A stretch of DNA of 44,956 nucleotides from Campylobacterales bacterium. GTDB taxonomy: Bacteria; Campylobacterota; Campylobacteria; Campylobacterales; QNZT01. This document shows positions 35,762-43,417 of the stretch, one piece after another. The DNA is taken from contig JAJRSK010000049.1 of NCBI GenBank assembly GCA_024278835.1, forward strand, positions 1-44,956. Reading direction: 5' to 3'. Position numbers and translations under genes: made by a program. Position 1 is the stretch's first letter, and the number at the start of each line of letters is the position of its first letter. The notes under the pieces are model-generated. The model ran no database searches and was not told the DNA's origin. It worked only from the letters and a program-made list of their open reading frames with translations.

Positions 35762-36280
35762 TCATGATATTTCTTCATAAATTCTATGGCTCATCTCTCG
35801 TCCTAGCGTTGCCTCTATCTTATCTAGCATCCCGATAAGATAGTTATACCCGATATAGTGAGGTATCGCTACGATAAGCCCACCCACCGTCGTAATCAAT
35901 GCCAAAGATATCCCAGAGGCAAATACACTAGGATCATCCATACCTTGCTGTGAAATCGCTTCAAAGGCAGATAGCACCCCTATCACCGTTCCAAGTAATC
36001 CTAAAAGAGGCGCAATGGACGCAATGATACGCACGGTACTTAGACCTCTTTCATATTGCACCATTTTATCAGTTAAGATATCTTTTCCCAGAGCAAGTTT
36101 TGCTTCCTTCCCACTTACAGTAAAACCATCATAAACTTGCGAAACAATCTTAGATGCTTTTCTTTTAGCAAGCAGATACTGTATCAACTTTATAATCATT
36201 GTGGTAAACCCTATGATATTGAGCGCAAGTAAAACGTACATGATTACGCCTCCCTTATCCATATAATACATCAAATCCAT
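35762..36280 (-). CDS. exbB: ExbB/MotA/TolQ proton channel protein
   Basis: About 172 residues with three membrane helices (about 13-32, 93-118 and 130-152) and the conserved SIAPLLGLLGTVIGVLSAF and GISLALITTVGGLIVAIP. It uses the proton gradient to drive TonB. Three consecutive ATGs occur at 36286, 36283 and 36280; AAAAGG ends at 36287, so the third, with 6 nt spacing, is the best start. The stop codon TGA lies inside a TATCATGATA copy (35760-35769), the only copy read in that frame. Confidence 0.92.
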   Translation of the reverse strand: MDLMYYMDKGGVIMYVLLALNIIGFTTMIIKLIQYLLAKRKASKIVSQVYDGFTVSGKEAKLALGKDILTDKMVQYERGLSTVRIIASIAPLLGLLGTVIGVLSAFEAISQQGMDDPSVFASGISLALITTVGGLIVAIPHYIGYNYLIGMLDKIEATLGREMSHRIYEEIS

Positions 36281-36284
36281 CATC

Positions 36285-36419
36285 ATCCTTTTATCAATTT
36301 AAATTATTTTTAATTACGCAATATGAACAAAGTCCATATTCCTAACGCTGACGCTATGTCCTGCTCAGCGCAGAGCTCACGCACAGTAAAACCGTGCTAT
36401 CCTTTTATCAATTTAAATT
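36285..36419. repeat. 93-bp insertion-like element between 21-bp direct repeats (tonB/exbB junction)
   Basis: Bases 36285-36305 and 36399-36419 are identical (21 of 21). The right copy encodes the last TonB residues FKLIKG; the left copy supplies the AAAAGG ribosome site of exbB. The 93 bp between carry repeat-family sequence (36345-36398, with CTCACGCACAG). Removing the 93 bp plus one repeat copy would restore a direct tonB stop/exbB start overlap (GGATGATGATGG). Confidence 0.75.
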
Positions 36420-37068
36420 CTATTGGTATATTTATATCCAAAAACTCCTCGTTTAGTTCAGTAGGAATAGCAGGTAAAGAGATTGCTTTGAGTGTTTTTA
36501 TCGCACCCTTGCTTAAGCGTTTTTTGGTACTATTTAACACCCGTATATTTGTTACTGAACCATCTTTTAATACTCTAAATGCCACACGTACCGTTCCTTG
36601 TATCCGCATCCTTTTTGCCATCTTTGGGTAGTAAAGGTGTTTTTGTATCTGGCGGCGTATCTCGGATGTATATTGATCCTTGATAGAAGATGTATCTATC
36701 TGCTGTATAGGAGCTACTTGTTCTACGATAGGTTCAACGACGTCCTCTACAATCTTTTCTTGCACAGGTTTTGGCTTAGGTTTATAAACCTTTTTCTTTT
36801 TTACTCTCTTTTTCTTTTTGGGTTTAGGTTTTGGCTTGGGTTTTTCGATGATTGGTTTCACTTCCACGACAGGTTCAGGGTCTGGCGGCAATATGATAGG
36901 CTCAACTTTTGGTTTGGGCTTTTTTACGACAACCGAACTTAGTGTGATACGATGCACTTTAGCCTTTGGCTTTGAGATGGCGTGTTGTTGCGAGAGTGAG
37001 GATTGTAGTCCATACCAATGCACAGCAATCACCATAACAAAAATCCCAAAAGCACCTAGTCTACCCAC
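36397..37068 (-). CDS. tonB: TonB energy-transducing protein
   Basis: A 223-residue periplasm-spanning protein: one N-terminal anchor (about 5-20), a Pro/Lys-rich linker with many KPKPK and EP repeats (about 45-115), and a C-terminal TonB domain with YPKMAKRMRIQGTVRVAF and IPIEFKLIKG. It passes energy to outer-membrane receptors. The stop codon TAG lies at the edge of the inserted repeat element, so the present C-terminus is restored by the duplicated 21 bp. A truncated receptor gene lies just upstream. Confidence 0.92.
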   Translation of the reverse strand: MGRLGAFGIFVMVIAVHWYGLQSSLSQQHAISKPKAKVHRITLSSVVVKKPKPKVEPIILPPDPEPVVEVKPIIEKPKPKPKPKKKKRVKKKKVYKPKPKPVQEKIVEDVVEPIVEQVAPIQQIDTSSIKDQYTSEIRRQIQKHLYYPKMAKRMRIQGTVRVAFRVLKDGSVTNIRVLNSTKKRLSKGAIKTLKAISLPAIPTELNEEFLDINIPIEFKLIKG

Positions 37069-37077
37069 ACAATATCC

Positions 37078-37365
37078 CTAAAATCTATAATTGACATGCA
37101 AAGCTGGTAAAAATCCCATACCATAATCCTTGCCATCTTTTTCGTAGGCATCATTATATTTAATCCCTGCTACATTTTTCCTAAAGATGGAAGTAACATT
37201 CATCAATTCTATAGAAAACTCTAAACTCTGATTATTGGCATACTTTATCGTTTTGCCTATCTGTATATCCAAGTCCAAATTACTAGGCAATCTTTTACTA
37301 TAAGGTTCCCCATAGATAGGGGGCTTTTGTAGAAAATGTTTCGGGGATTGGATATCGCTGTTTGA
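37078..37365 (-). pseudogene. Truncated C-terminus of a TonB-dependent receptor
   Basis: About 95 codons without a good start: an in-frame stop (37366-37368) precedes a frame reading SPKHFLQKPPIYGEPYSKRL and ending FLPALHVNYRF, the terminal beta-strands and C-terminal Phe of a TonB-dependent receptor. The full family is 600-900 residues, so the barrel and plug are lost. It lies 9 bp upstream of tonB, where an intact receptor would be expected. A TTG at 37290 gives an apparent 70-residue frame, but that is not a functional start. Confidence 0.75.
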
Positions 37366-37418
37366 TTAACCTTTAATACGGAAACTATCAAAGGTCAATC
37401 AAAAAAATATTTAAAAAA

Positions 37419-39074
37419 TTACTCTTTTTCTTTTATAGCCGCATGATACATAGTAAATTGACTTTTATTATCATCAGCCCAATTACTTACAAATACCACG
37501 CGTTTACCATCTGGACTCACTCCCGCATAAGGGCCACTTGTACTTCTTGCTTGCACAAAACGATTGACTGTCTCACTACCATCTAACTTCAGAGCAAATA
37601 CCTCATTGTATCCCTCTTGACTAGAACTTACATAACACCATCCAGGACGATTGAAGTTTTGACATGAGATGTGCCCTCCACCATGATAACCAGACAAAAG
37701 TTTTGTCTCTCTTTTATCTGCTGGAGCATCTAAATTATATGCGATAATACCACCTTTTTTCCATTCAAATTGGACATAAACTCGGTCACCATTTTCAGCT
37801 AGTCCTATATCTCCATGTCCTGCTAAATTAGTTAATTTTTCTTCATTTTCAAAATTCATATCGTACAGATATATAGCAGTCTCTACACTATCTAGTTTTT
37901 TATTTACAAATTCTGCACCATTTACGGTTTTATTGACTACTATATGATTTCCATTTGGAGAGATATCAATCCAATCAAATAGTGCACGCTCATTATAGGT
38001 CCCCTGACTGTCTTTTATATACACACTGCCCCAAGTACTCTCTTCTATCTCTTTTATCTTACATTCATCTTCTGGTTTTTGGATATTACAAAGTAGTGCA
38101 AAGACATGATCATTATCCGCTTTTTTACCAACAAATAAAACATTTTTATCATATCTATCGATGTGACCTTCACCATTACCAAGAAGAACTTTTTCAAAAC
38201 GCTCCTTTTGAAAATCAAATATCACTTCATGTGTCACTGCATCACCATCGATAGTATTTTTTGTAAATGTAAATTTATTATCTGCTCTATTTTGACCTTG
38301 CAGTGTATAAAATATGTTTGGATTTACATGTGACCATTTAAAAGTATTTCCTACGGGTGAGCCAAGTTTGGCAAATGCTTCACTTGTTGTTAAACCTTTT
38401 GTTATCGATGACTCCGTTAATTTATCGGCATTAAAGAATCTGTATCCTAGATATAGTAGCGACATGTCAGCATTCCAAAATGTAGATTTTGGATATAAAT
38501 ATCCACTATACCCATGCGGACCATTAGCATGCATTCTGGTGATAGTCGCACCAGATGAGGGATCAACAACGGACGCTTGACTGATATCTTCAAATGCAGT
38601 TTTTTCAGGACGAGGTAGGTATTGTGTCGCTTTATAGGTTAATTTTGTATCAACAGGATAGAGATAATTTTCACTAACCCAAAAAGCATACTTTGCTTTT
38701 TCTACAACATCAGCCCCACTCTCATTGTGATAAAAAATTCTTACTTCATACTCTCCAACAGGCATATCAGGATGTGCTACATAGTCAACTTTAGATAGTG
38801 CTACTTCACCCTTGCTTGTCACTAAATTCCATTTTATAACATTTCCCCAGCCATTAGTACTACCTTTAGGAAAGATACCCACCCAATCTTTATCACCAGA
38901 TAGATTCATATCTACATAAACAGATACTATTTCATCTGGTTTATAGACAGACTTTAAGGTTTTTATATCATATTTTTGAATTGTCGTATTGTTATCAGAA
39001 TTTCCCTCACTTGAACATGCCATGTGAAATAAAAGTGTTGTAGCTAGGATACTTATTTTAATTAAATTTTTCAT
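37419..39074 (-). CDS. Lipoprotein with N-terminal beta domain and TolB-like propeller
   Basis: A 551-residue lipoprotein: signal and lipobox FHMACS (Cys20), then a beta-sandwich near 32-130 with DWVGIFPKGSTNGWGNVIKW and GEYEVRIFYHNES, phrases that recall SKICH-type domains, then a WD40/TolB-like propeller to the C-terminus with DWIDISPNGNHIVV and YAGVSPDGKRVVFVSNW. A role in binding or sensing a surface polymer is conceivable; no catalytic residues are evident. It is preceded by AGGATAAAAA and stands alone. Confidence 0.7.
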   Translation of the reverse strand: MKNLIKISILATTLLFHMACSSEGNSDNNTTIQKYDIKTLKSVYKPDEIVSVYVDMNLSGDKDWVGIFPKGSTNGWGNVIKWNLVTSKGEVALSKVDYVAHPDMPVGEYEVRIFYHNESGADVVEKAKYAFWVSENYLYPVDTKLTYKATQYLPRPEKTAFEDISQASVVDPSSGATITRMHANGPHGYSGYLYPKSTFWNADMSLLYLGYRFFNADKLTESSITKGLTTSEAFAKLGSPVGNTFKWSHVNPNIFYTLQGQNRADNKFTFTKNTIDGDAVTHEVIFDFQKERFEKVLLGNGEGHIDRYDKNVLFVGKKADNDHVFALLCNIQKPEDECKIKEIEESTWGSVYIKDSQGTYNERALFDWIDISPNGNHIVVNKTVNGAEFVNKKLDSVETAIYLYDMNFENEEKLTNLAGHGDIGLAENGDRVYVQFEWKKGGIIAYNLDAPADKRETKLLSGYHGGGHISCQNFNRPGWCYVSSSQEGYNEVFALKLDGSETVNRFVQARSTSGPYAGVSPDGKRVVFVSNWADDNKSQFTMYHAAIKEKE

Positions 39075-39166
39075 TTTTTATCCTTCCTGAATTCAACCCT
39101 CCAGTGCAACACACCTAAGCCGAACTTTCTAACTCCCCCTAAGACTTCTTCCTAAAGAGTCCTGCA

Positions 39167-39829
39167 CTAGTACCACTCTACTATCTGTTCTATGGTCTGT
39201 CTTGTCTTCTCATTTTGGGTATTGAGACGATATCCAAATGCAAGCATCACAGCCACCTCAAACGCATCACTATCCATCCCAAACTCCTCTATCATGATAG
39301 CTTCAAGTTCATCTTTTTGAAATCCCTCAATCGGACAAGAATCGATACCTAACATTGCCGCCGTGCTCATCATATTTCCCAGTGCGATATATGTCTGTTT
39401 GGCTGCCCAGTCCACCATCGCCCTCTTATTAGCTAAGAGTTTAAAATCCTCTTTTTGAAACTTCTCATAATATCCACGACGCATCTCTGCCTGTTCTTCT
39501 TCTAAATGGTGCACATCATACATCATCTGTGTGATATAGTCGGCATCATAACGCATACTCTTCTCTTTGCGTGCTAATATAATTACAAAGTGACTCGCTG
39601 TTGGCAAAGTACCTTGTGCACCCCAAGTGACAGGCATCAACTTCTCTCTTAGCTTCATATCTTGTACCACCAAGAACTTCCATGGCTCAAAACCAAAAGA
39701 GCTAGGAGACAACCTCCCTACTTCCAAAATGGTATCAAAATCCTCACTACTTATCTTTTTATCTTTGTCAAAAACCTTACAAGCGTGACGAAAATTAAAG
39801 GCCTTTAATATCTCATTTTTCTCTATCAT
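39167..39829 (-). CDS. Nitroreductase family NAD(P)H-dependent oxidoreductase
   Basis: A 220-residue FMN flavoenzyme of the NfsB type: FRHACKVFD near the N-terminus, GRLSPSSFGFEPWKF (FMN/substrate contact) and IDSCPIEGFQKDE near the C-terminal third. It reduces nitro compounds or quinones. GGAGACC precedes the ATG, which itself lies in a one-mismatch copy of the palindrome; a perfect copy (39290-39299) is read Ile-Met-Ile. With the DJ-1 gene upstream it forms a stress-type pair beside a LysR regulator. Confidence 0.88.
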   Translation of the reverse strand: MIEKNEILKAFNFRHACKVFDKDKKISSEDFDTILEVGRLSPSSFGFEPWKFLVVQDMKLREKLMPVTWGAQGTLPTASHFVIILARKEKSMRYDADYITQMMYDVHHLEEEQAEMRRGYYEKFQKEDFKLLANKRAMVDWAAKQTYIALGNMMSTAAMLGIDSCPIEGFQKDELEAIMIEEFGMDSDAFEVAVMLAFGYRLNTQNEKTRQTIEQIVEWY

Positions 39830-39861
39830 GATGGTCTCCTTTTTGATAGCATCAATCTATT

Positions 39862-40527
39862 TTACTTTTTTACTGCTTTTATGATGGCATCCGCGATACT
39901 TGCACTGGCACTTGGGTTTTGTCCTGTGATGAGATTACCATCTACGACTACATTGTCCGCCCAATTTCCTTTGGCTACAAAACTTGCTCCTTGTTCTACC
40001 AGTTTACTCTCAAGCATAAATGGCATCTTATCACTTTTTTCTACTTCATCTTCTTCTTTATTGGTAAAAGAGGTAAGTTTTTTCCCTTCTACAAGGTACT
40101 TACCATTTTTAAGTTTGACACCCACAAGTGAAGCGGGACCATGACAGACAGCAGAGACTATTTTACCCGCATCGGCAAACTTTGCCAAAGTCTCTTTGAG
40201 AAGTTTATCTTCTGCCAAATCAAACATTGCACCATGTCCACCTGGCATATAAACAGCAGCATACTTACTACTATCTATAGAGGTTAATTTTTTAGCATTT
40301 TTTAGCTCATCCATCGCCTCTTTCCACTCTTGTTTGGCACCTTCTAAACTAGCAGGGTCTATCGGTACCACACCACCATCTATCGTGGAAACAGTTACGT
40401 CAAAACCCTCTTTTTTAAACTTCATATAGGGAACGGCATACTCTTCTAGCCATACACCTGTCTTATCTCCACTCGTCATTTTAGACGCACCTGTAACTAT
40501 CATCAAGATTGCTATTACTGTGTTCAT
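39862..40527 (-). CDS. DJ-1/PfpI family protein (Hsp31-like glutamine-amidotransferase fold)
   Basis: About 221 residues. I start at the ATG at 40527, which has AAGGAGACATAAAT upstream; the earlier ATG at 40548 lies in the leader repeat. The nucleophile elbow AVCHGPAS (Cys128, His129), the acid in WLEEYAVPY and YMPGGHGAM match Hsp31-type class I glutamine amidotransferase-like proteins. Members act as glyoxalases or chaperones. It is divergent from a LysR gene, which may control it. Confidence 0.88.
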   Translation of the reverse strand: MNTVIAILMIVTGASKMTSGDKTGVWLEEYAVPYMKFKKEGFDVTVSTIDGGVVPIDPASLEGAKQEWKEAMDELKNAKKLTSIDSSKYAAVYMPGGHGAMFDLAEDKLLKETLAKFADAGKIVSAVCHGPASLVGVKLKNGKYLVEGKKLTSFTNKEEDEVEKSDKMPFMLESKLVEQGASFVAKGNWADNVVVDGNLITGQNPSASASIADAIIKAVKK

Positions 40528-40600
40528 ATTTATGTCTCCTTCTCCCAAGGCAAAGCCTCGTGAGTACTCCTCTCACTAAAGCTTTGACCTTGTCAAGATT
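40528..40600. repeat. Structured leader repeat upstream of the DJ-1 gene
   Basis: Aligns with the exbB-exbD copy (35669-35740): shared ATGTCTCCTT, GGCAAAGCC, a CTCAC/CACT region, AAGCTT and the CCTTG core. Its hairpins are GGC-AAA-GCC, GTGAG/CTCAC (40560-40564/40572-40576) and TTGAC-CTT-GTCAA (40584-40588/40592-40596). It runs directly into the gene's ribosome site. Confidence 0.65.
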
Positions 40601-40619
40601 TATTGTTATTTTGTCGCGA

Positions 40620-40652
40620 CTGTTGAAAGTATACAGCTAAAGATAGTATAAT
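40620..40652 (+). promoter_or_regulatory. Putative LysR operator and -10 box of the regulator
   Basis: CTGT (40620-40623) and ACAG (40633-40636) are symmetric around 9 nt and contain the T-N11-A spacing of LysR boxes. TATAAT at 40647-40652 is a good -10 hexamer 40 bp before the regulator's ATG. Position between divergent genes fits autoregulation and control of the DJ-1 gene. Confidence 0.4.
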
Positions 40653-40691
40653 GTCAAATTATATTTCTTCTACAAAGGTATAAATATATTT

Positions 40692-41540
40692 ATGGTAAAT
40701 CTCGAACTATACAGAACATTCATCTCCATCTATCGTGAGGGAACTATCTCTAAAGCAGCCATCTCTGTGGAAATCACCCAACCTGCAGCAAGTCAACAAC
40801 TTGCAAGCCTGGAAAAGTCACTCAAAACAAAACTTTTTGAACGCACACCTAGGCAGATGGTACCTACCGATATGGGGCATGAACTATATACCAAGATATC
40901 CGACTCTTTTGACTGGATAGACCAAGTGAGTAAAAACTTTTCACATACAAGTGACAAACAGACACTTTTTACTATTGGTACACCTTTGGAGTTCTATCAT
41001 GATAGGCTGTTGCCACTACTCACATCTCTACCTTTTCGTTGTCATTTTGTTTTTGGCAGTACACAAGCCTTGGCACAGATGCTAGAAGACAATAGACTAG
41101 ATGCTATGATTGCGACACACAAGATACGCACTCCTAATCTCATCCATCATGATATCTTTACAGAATCCTTTTGGCTTGTAGCACCTAATGACTTAGAGAT
41201 ACCAAAAAACTACTCAAGAAGTTGGCTTATCAAACAACGCTGGATAAGTTACGATGCAAAACTCTCCATCATCCGAAAATACTTCAAAACCATATATAAC
41301 ATAAAACCAGCTATCGCACCTATACTTATCACTCCAAATCTACATACTATTTTAAAAAGTGTTGAAAATGGGATTGGTATGAGTGTTTTACCTGATTATA
41401 TCTGCAAAAATTCCATAATAGAAAAGAGAGTGACATTGGTACACAAGCCAAAAATAGCTATCAGCAACACACTCTACTTTGTCTACAAAAGCATGAAAAA
41501 AGAGAGTTTACTGGTGAAAGAATTTTTAAAACATCTGTAA
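40692..41540 (+). CDS. LysR family transcriptional regulator
   Basis: A 282-residue regulator: an N-terminal winged helix-turn-helix (about 2-60, ISKAAISVEITQPAASQQLASLEKSL) and a LysR-type ligand domain. It is divergent from the DJ-1 and nitroreductase genes and probably regulates them, perhaps in response to electrophiles (inference). One TATCATGATA copy is read Tyr-His-Asp, the only coding copy outside the Ile-Met-Ile frame apart from the exbB stop. Confidence 0.9.
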   Translation: MVNLELYRTFISIYREGTISKAAISVEITQPAASQQLASLEKSLKTKLFERTPRQMVPTDMGHELYTKISDSFDWIDQVSKNFSHTSDKQTLFTIGTPLEFYHDRLLPLLTSLPFRCHFVFGSTQALAQMLEDNRLDAMIATHKIRTPNLIHHDIFTESFWLVAPNDLEIPKNYSRSWLIKQRWISYDAKLSIIRKYFKTIYNIKPAIAPILITPNLHTILKSVENGIGMSVLPDYICKNSIIEKRVTLVHKPKIAISNTLYFVYKSMKKESLLVKEFLKHL

Positions 41541-41570
41541 CATTGCAGTAAGATTAGATTATACTAACAG

Positions 41571-41780
41571 ATGCAAAATCGCTATGTAACCGACATTGGA
41601 GACTTTGGTAAGTTTTAGCTATTTCGTCATCCCTTTTCTAGCACACCCCATAAACTAGCACAAATGTGGTTTTTAGACCCTGATGAAACGCATAACAATG
41701 ATGGGAGATAAATCAACTATTTTTAAAGAGGTCAAAACCAATACTTACTCACAAAATGTATTATCACGAATTATGCAATA
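41571..41780 (+). pseudogene. Decayed remnant of a conserved RYVxDIGDFGK protein
   Basis: From ATG 41571 one frame reads MQNRYVTDIGDFGKF, a stop, then LAQMWFLDPDETHNNDGR, a stop, INYF, and after a one-base shift KEVKTNTYSQ. In intact proteins that I recall, RYVGDIGDFGKYGLLR is followed by a WYLxPDExHNxDGKHIxYL segment, so this is a shortened, multiply interrupted copy. Family function is unknown to me. About 100 residues separating the motifs in intact members seem to be deleted. Confidence 0.6.
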
Positions 41781-41791
41781 GGAATTGAAAA

Positions 41792-42140
41792 TCAATTACC
41801 TGTATAATTTGCCCCAAGCACCCTACCTTTTAGGTTTAAGAACATATAGAGCGTCCGTTCACTCTTATCTTTGATTTTATCATTGTCAAAGCTCACGACC
41901 CATTCGGTAAATTTACCAAACTTTTTCTCTTTTACCTCCAACAAAGAAGCATCTGCCCAACTCTTGTCTATTTTATCATGTTCCGCCAGTAGCACAAGTT
42001 GTTTTTTGCATTTTCCTCTATTTCAGATTTACTCACATAATGTTTATGTCCATGATGGCTATGCCCTTTTGCCTGTAAGGTAGAAAAAGTTAGAGTCAAT
42101 ACACTATCAATTGAAATAGTTTTATCATTGTTATTTTCAT
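41792..42140 (-). pseudogene. Frameshifted small periplasmic protein (DUF6488-like)
   Basis: Pieces in different frames give one secreted protein of about 116 residues: a signal peptide (MIKLFQLIV then LTLTFSTLQA), a His-rich start (KGHSHHGHKHYVSKSEIEE), and KIDKSWADASLLEVKEKKFGK to VLGANYTGN. A run of six A (42002-42007, T on the plus strand) would need seven for continuity; a second one-base gap lies in the signal peptide. The C-terminal pattern matches DUF6488 as I recall it. The 67-residue frame 41792-41995 is only its downstream part. Confidence 0.65.
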
Positions 42141-42147
42141 AAGAACC

Positions 42148-42891
42148 CTACTTTCTCACATAAAAAGGTTTCATTTCATGAATGAAGTAAGCACTCATCC
42201 CCTCTTTTTGCTCTCTGTCTATCGCGAAAAGATCCACAGACTCATTCTCTGCCAACTCCAAAACAATATCTGAAGCTTTAGAAAATATATCACCCTCTTC
42301 TCCCTCTATCTCTATCTCTATGCCGATGGCTAGTTGCAAGGTATCATTTTCGTCTCTCTCGGCCATCTCTGCTACATAAGATAACTTTACAGAAGGGTTA
42401 TCTACAAAAAGCTTTTTAAGTGATTTAAGCATCTTTACCGAGCGCTTAGAAGTGATAGGTTTCAAAGAGATATCTTCAGAAAATTCTGCACCATCCTCCT
42501 CTTCAGAAAATCCCGTAGTCAACATCATCTGTATCTCCTCAGGAGCAAACATCTTACTCGCATCAAATCCTGGATTCATCACAAGATTCATATCAGGCAC
42601 CGTCGCAAATAATACAGCCGCTTGAAGTGGTAAATAAAGGTGATTTTCACCAACTGCCTTTTCGAGTAGCTCATAAGAAGTAAAAAATGGTATCGCCCGA
42701 ATCCCCTCTTCACTTTCCCACTCTAAAAGCGATATACTCTCACTCTCTTCTATATTTTCACCTTCACTCGCATCATCACCGCCCAAAACAAAAACCTCTG
42801 AGGCTAATAATTTTTCATAAAATATTTCTCTATATTCTGGTTCTTCTGACGCTTGCACCAATAACTTTTCTATACTTTTTTCTTCACTCAT
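42148..42891 (-). CDS. SseB-like protein
   Basis: A 247-residue acidic soluble protein. The first 130 residues show the SseB N-terminal pattern: FYEKLLASEVFVLG, IPFFTSYELLEKA, LPLQAAVLFATVPDMNLVMNPG, FAPEEIQMML. The rest looks like the SseB C-terminal domain. E. coli SseB is linked to serine sensitivity; the mechanism is unknown. AAAGGATAAGC precedes the ATG. It is the last of a four-gene minus-strand run. Confidence 0.78.
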   Translation of the reverse strand: MSEEKSIEKLLVQASEEPEYREIFYEKLLASEVFVLGGDDASEGENIEESESISLLEWESEEGIRAIPFFTSYELLEKAVGENHLYLPLQAAVLFATVPDMNLVMNPGFDASKMFAPEEIQMMLTTGFSEEEDGAEFSEDISLKPITSKRSVKMLKSLKKLFVDNPSVKLSYVAEMAERDENDTLQLAIGIEIEIEGEEGDIFSKASDIVLELAENESVDLFAIDREQKEGMSAYFIHEMKPFYVRK

Positions 42892-42901
42892 GCTTATCCT
42901 T

Positions 42902-43417
42902 TTATATAAAATATCCTGCCAACCAGCCTATACCAAATCCTATCAAATGTGCATACCATGCGATATTCATCCCCATCATAAGTGGGAGAAAGGAGATAAG
43001 CAACAAAGAGACTATCAAACCACCTCTAAGATGTGGGTCTTTAAGTGCAAACCAACCAAAAAGTACTGAGAGTGCCCCTGAGGCACCTACGAGATTAACA
43101 GATTGGTCAAAATTACTGATGTAAAGATAACTCAGTATGGAGGTTATCAAACCACCCACAAAATATATCAACAGGTATCGCCCTTTAGCATCTAACTCAC
43201 GCTCAAGAAGTACGCCAAACTGAAAAAGCACTGCCATATTCATCAAAAGATGCGTCCAATTTGCGTGCATAAACATAGAGGTAAGAGGTTGCCAATAGTA
43301 GTTTTGCTCAGTAAAAAGCATATTTAACCCATACCTCACATTTAATTCATAGTCATTTTGTGTATAAAGAAACATCAAAAGATTAAGTGCTATGAGTAGT
43401 GGTGTGATGATAACCAT
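42902..43417 (-). CDS. Rhomboid family intramembrane serine protease
   Basis: A 171-residue membrane protease with six helices. HLLMN at 56-60, the catalytic Ser114 in GASGAL and His157 in WYAHLIGFG form the Ser-His dyad. It cleaves single-span membrane substrates. Its start shares a base or two with the stop of the small winged-helix-like gene upstream, and its stop is 11 nt before the SseB-like start. Confidence 0.9.
   Translation of the reverse strand: MVIITPLLIALNLLMFLYTQNDYELNVRYGLNMLFTEQNYYWQPLTSMFMHANWTHLLMNMAVLFQFGVLLERELDAKGRYLLIYFVGGLITSILSYLYISNFDQSVNLVGASGALSVLFGWFALKDPHLRGGLIVSLLLISFLPLMMGMNIAWYAHLIGFGIGWLAGYFI

Larger units (their letters stand above)
815..41004. repeat. Dispersed palindrome TATCATGATA, 32 exact copies
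   Basis: Start positions counted by eye: 815, 1916, 2667, 2682, 4851, 4893, 5209, 9406, 10060, 10246, 10661, 11147, 12401, 12668, 13395, 13785, 14058, 17255, 20506, 21299, 21318, 22032, 23851, 26371, 27022, 30376, 31989, 34699, 34746, 35760, 39290, 40995. Seven are intergenic. The outer bases are most often C on the left and A or G on the right, giving a wider consensus CTATCATGATAR. Clear one-mismatch copies lie near 3461, 10706, 30474, 39824 and 41145. Confidence 0.9.

Noticed and set aside
35669-40600. CRISPR-like or tRNA-like array among the intergenic hairpins
   Set aside because: Copies are single, diverged and unevenly spaced, with no cloverleaf or regular spacers.
815-41004. TATCATGATA copies as Fur or other single-regulator operators
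   Set aside because: Most copies are deep inside coding regions and show no preference for promoters; half-site order is also the reverse of a Fur box.
41792-41995. Independent 67-residue gene
   Set aside because: It lacks the signal peptide and His-rich start found just upstream in another frame, so it is the 3' part of a broken gene.
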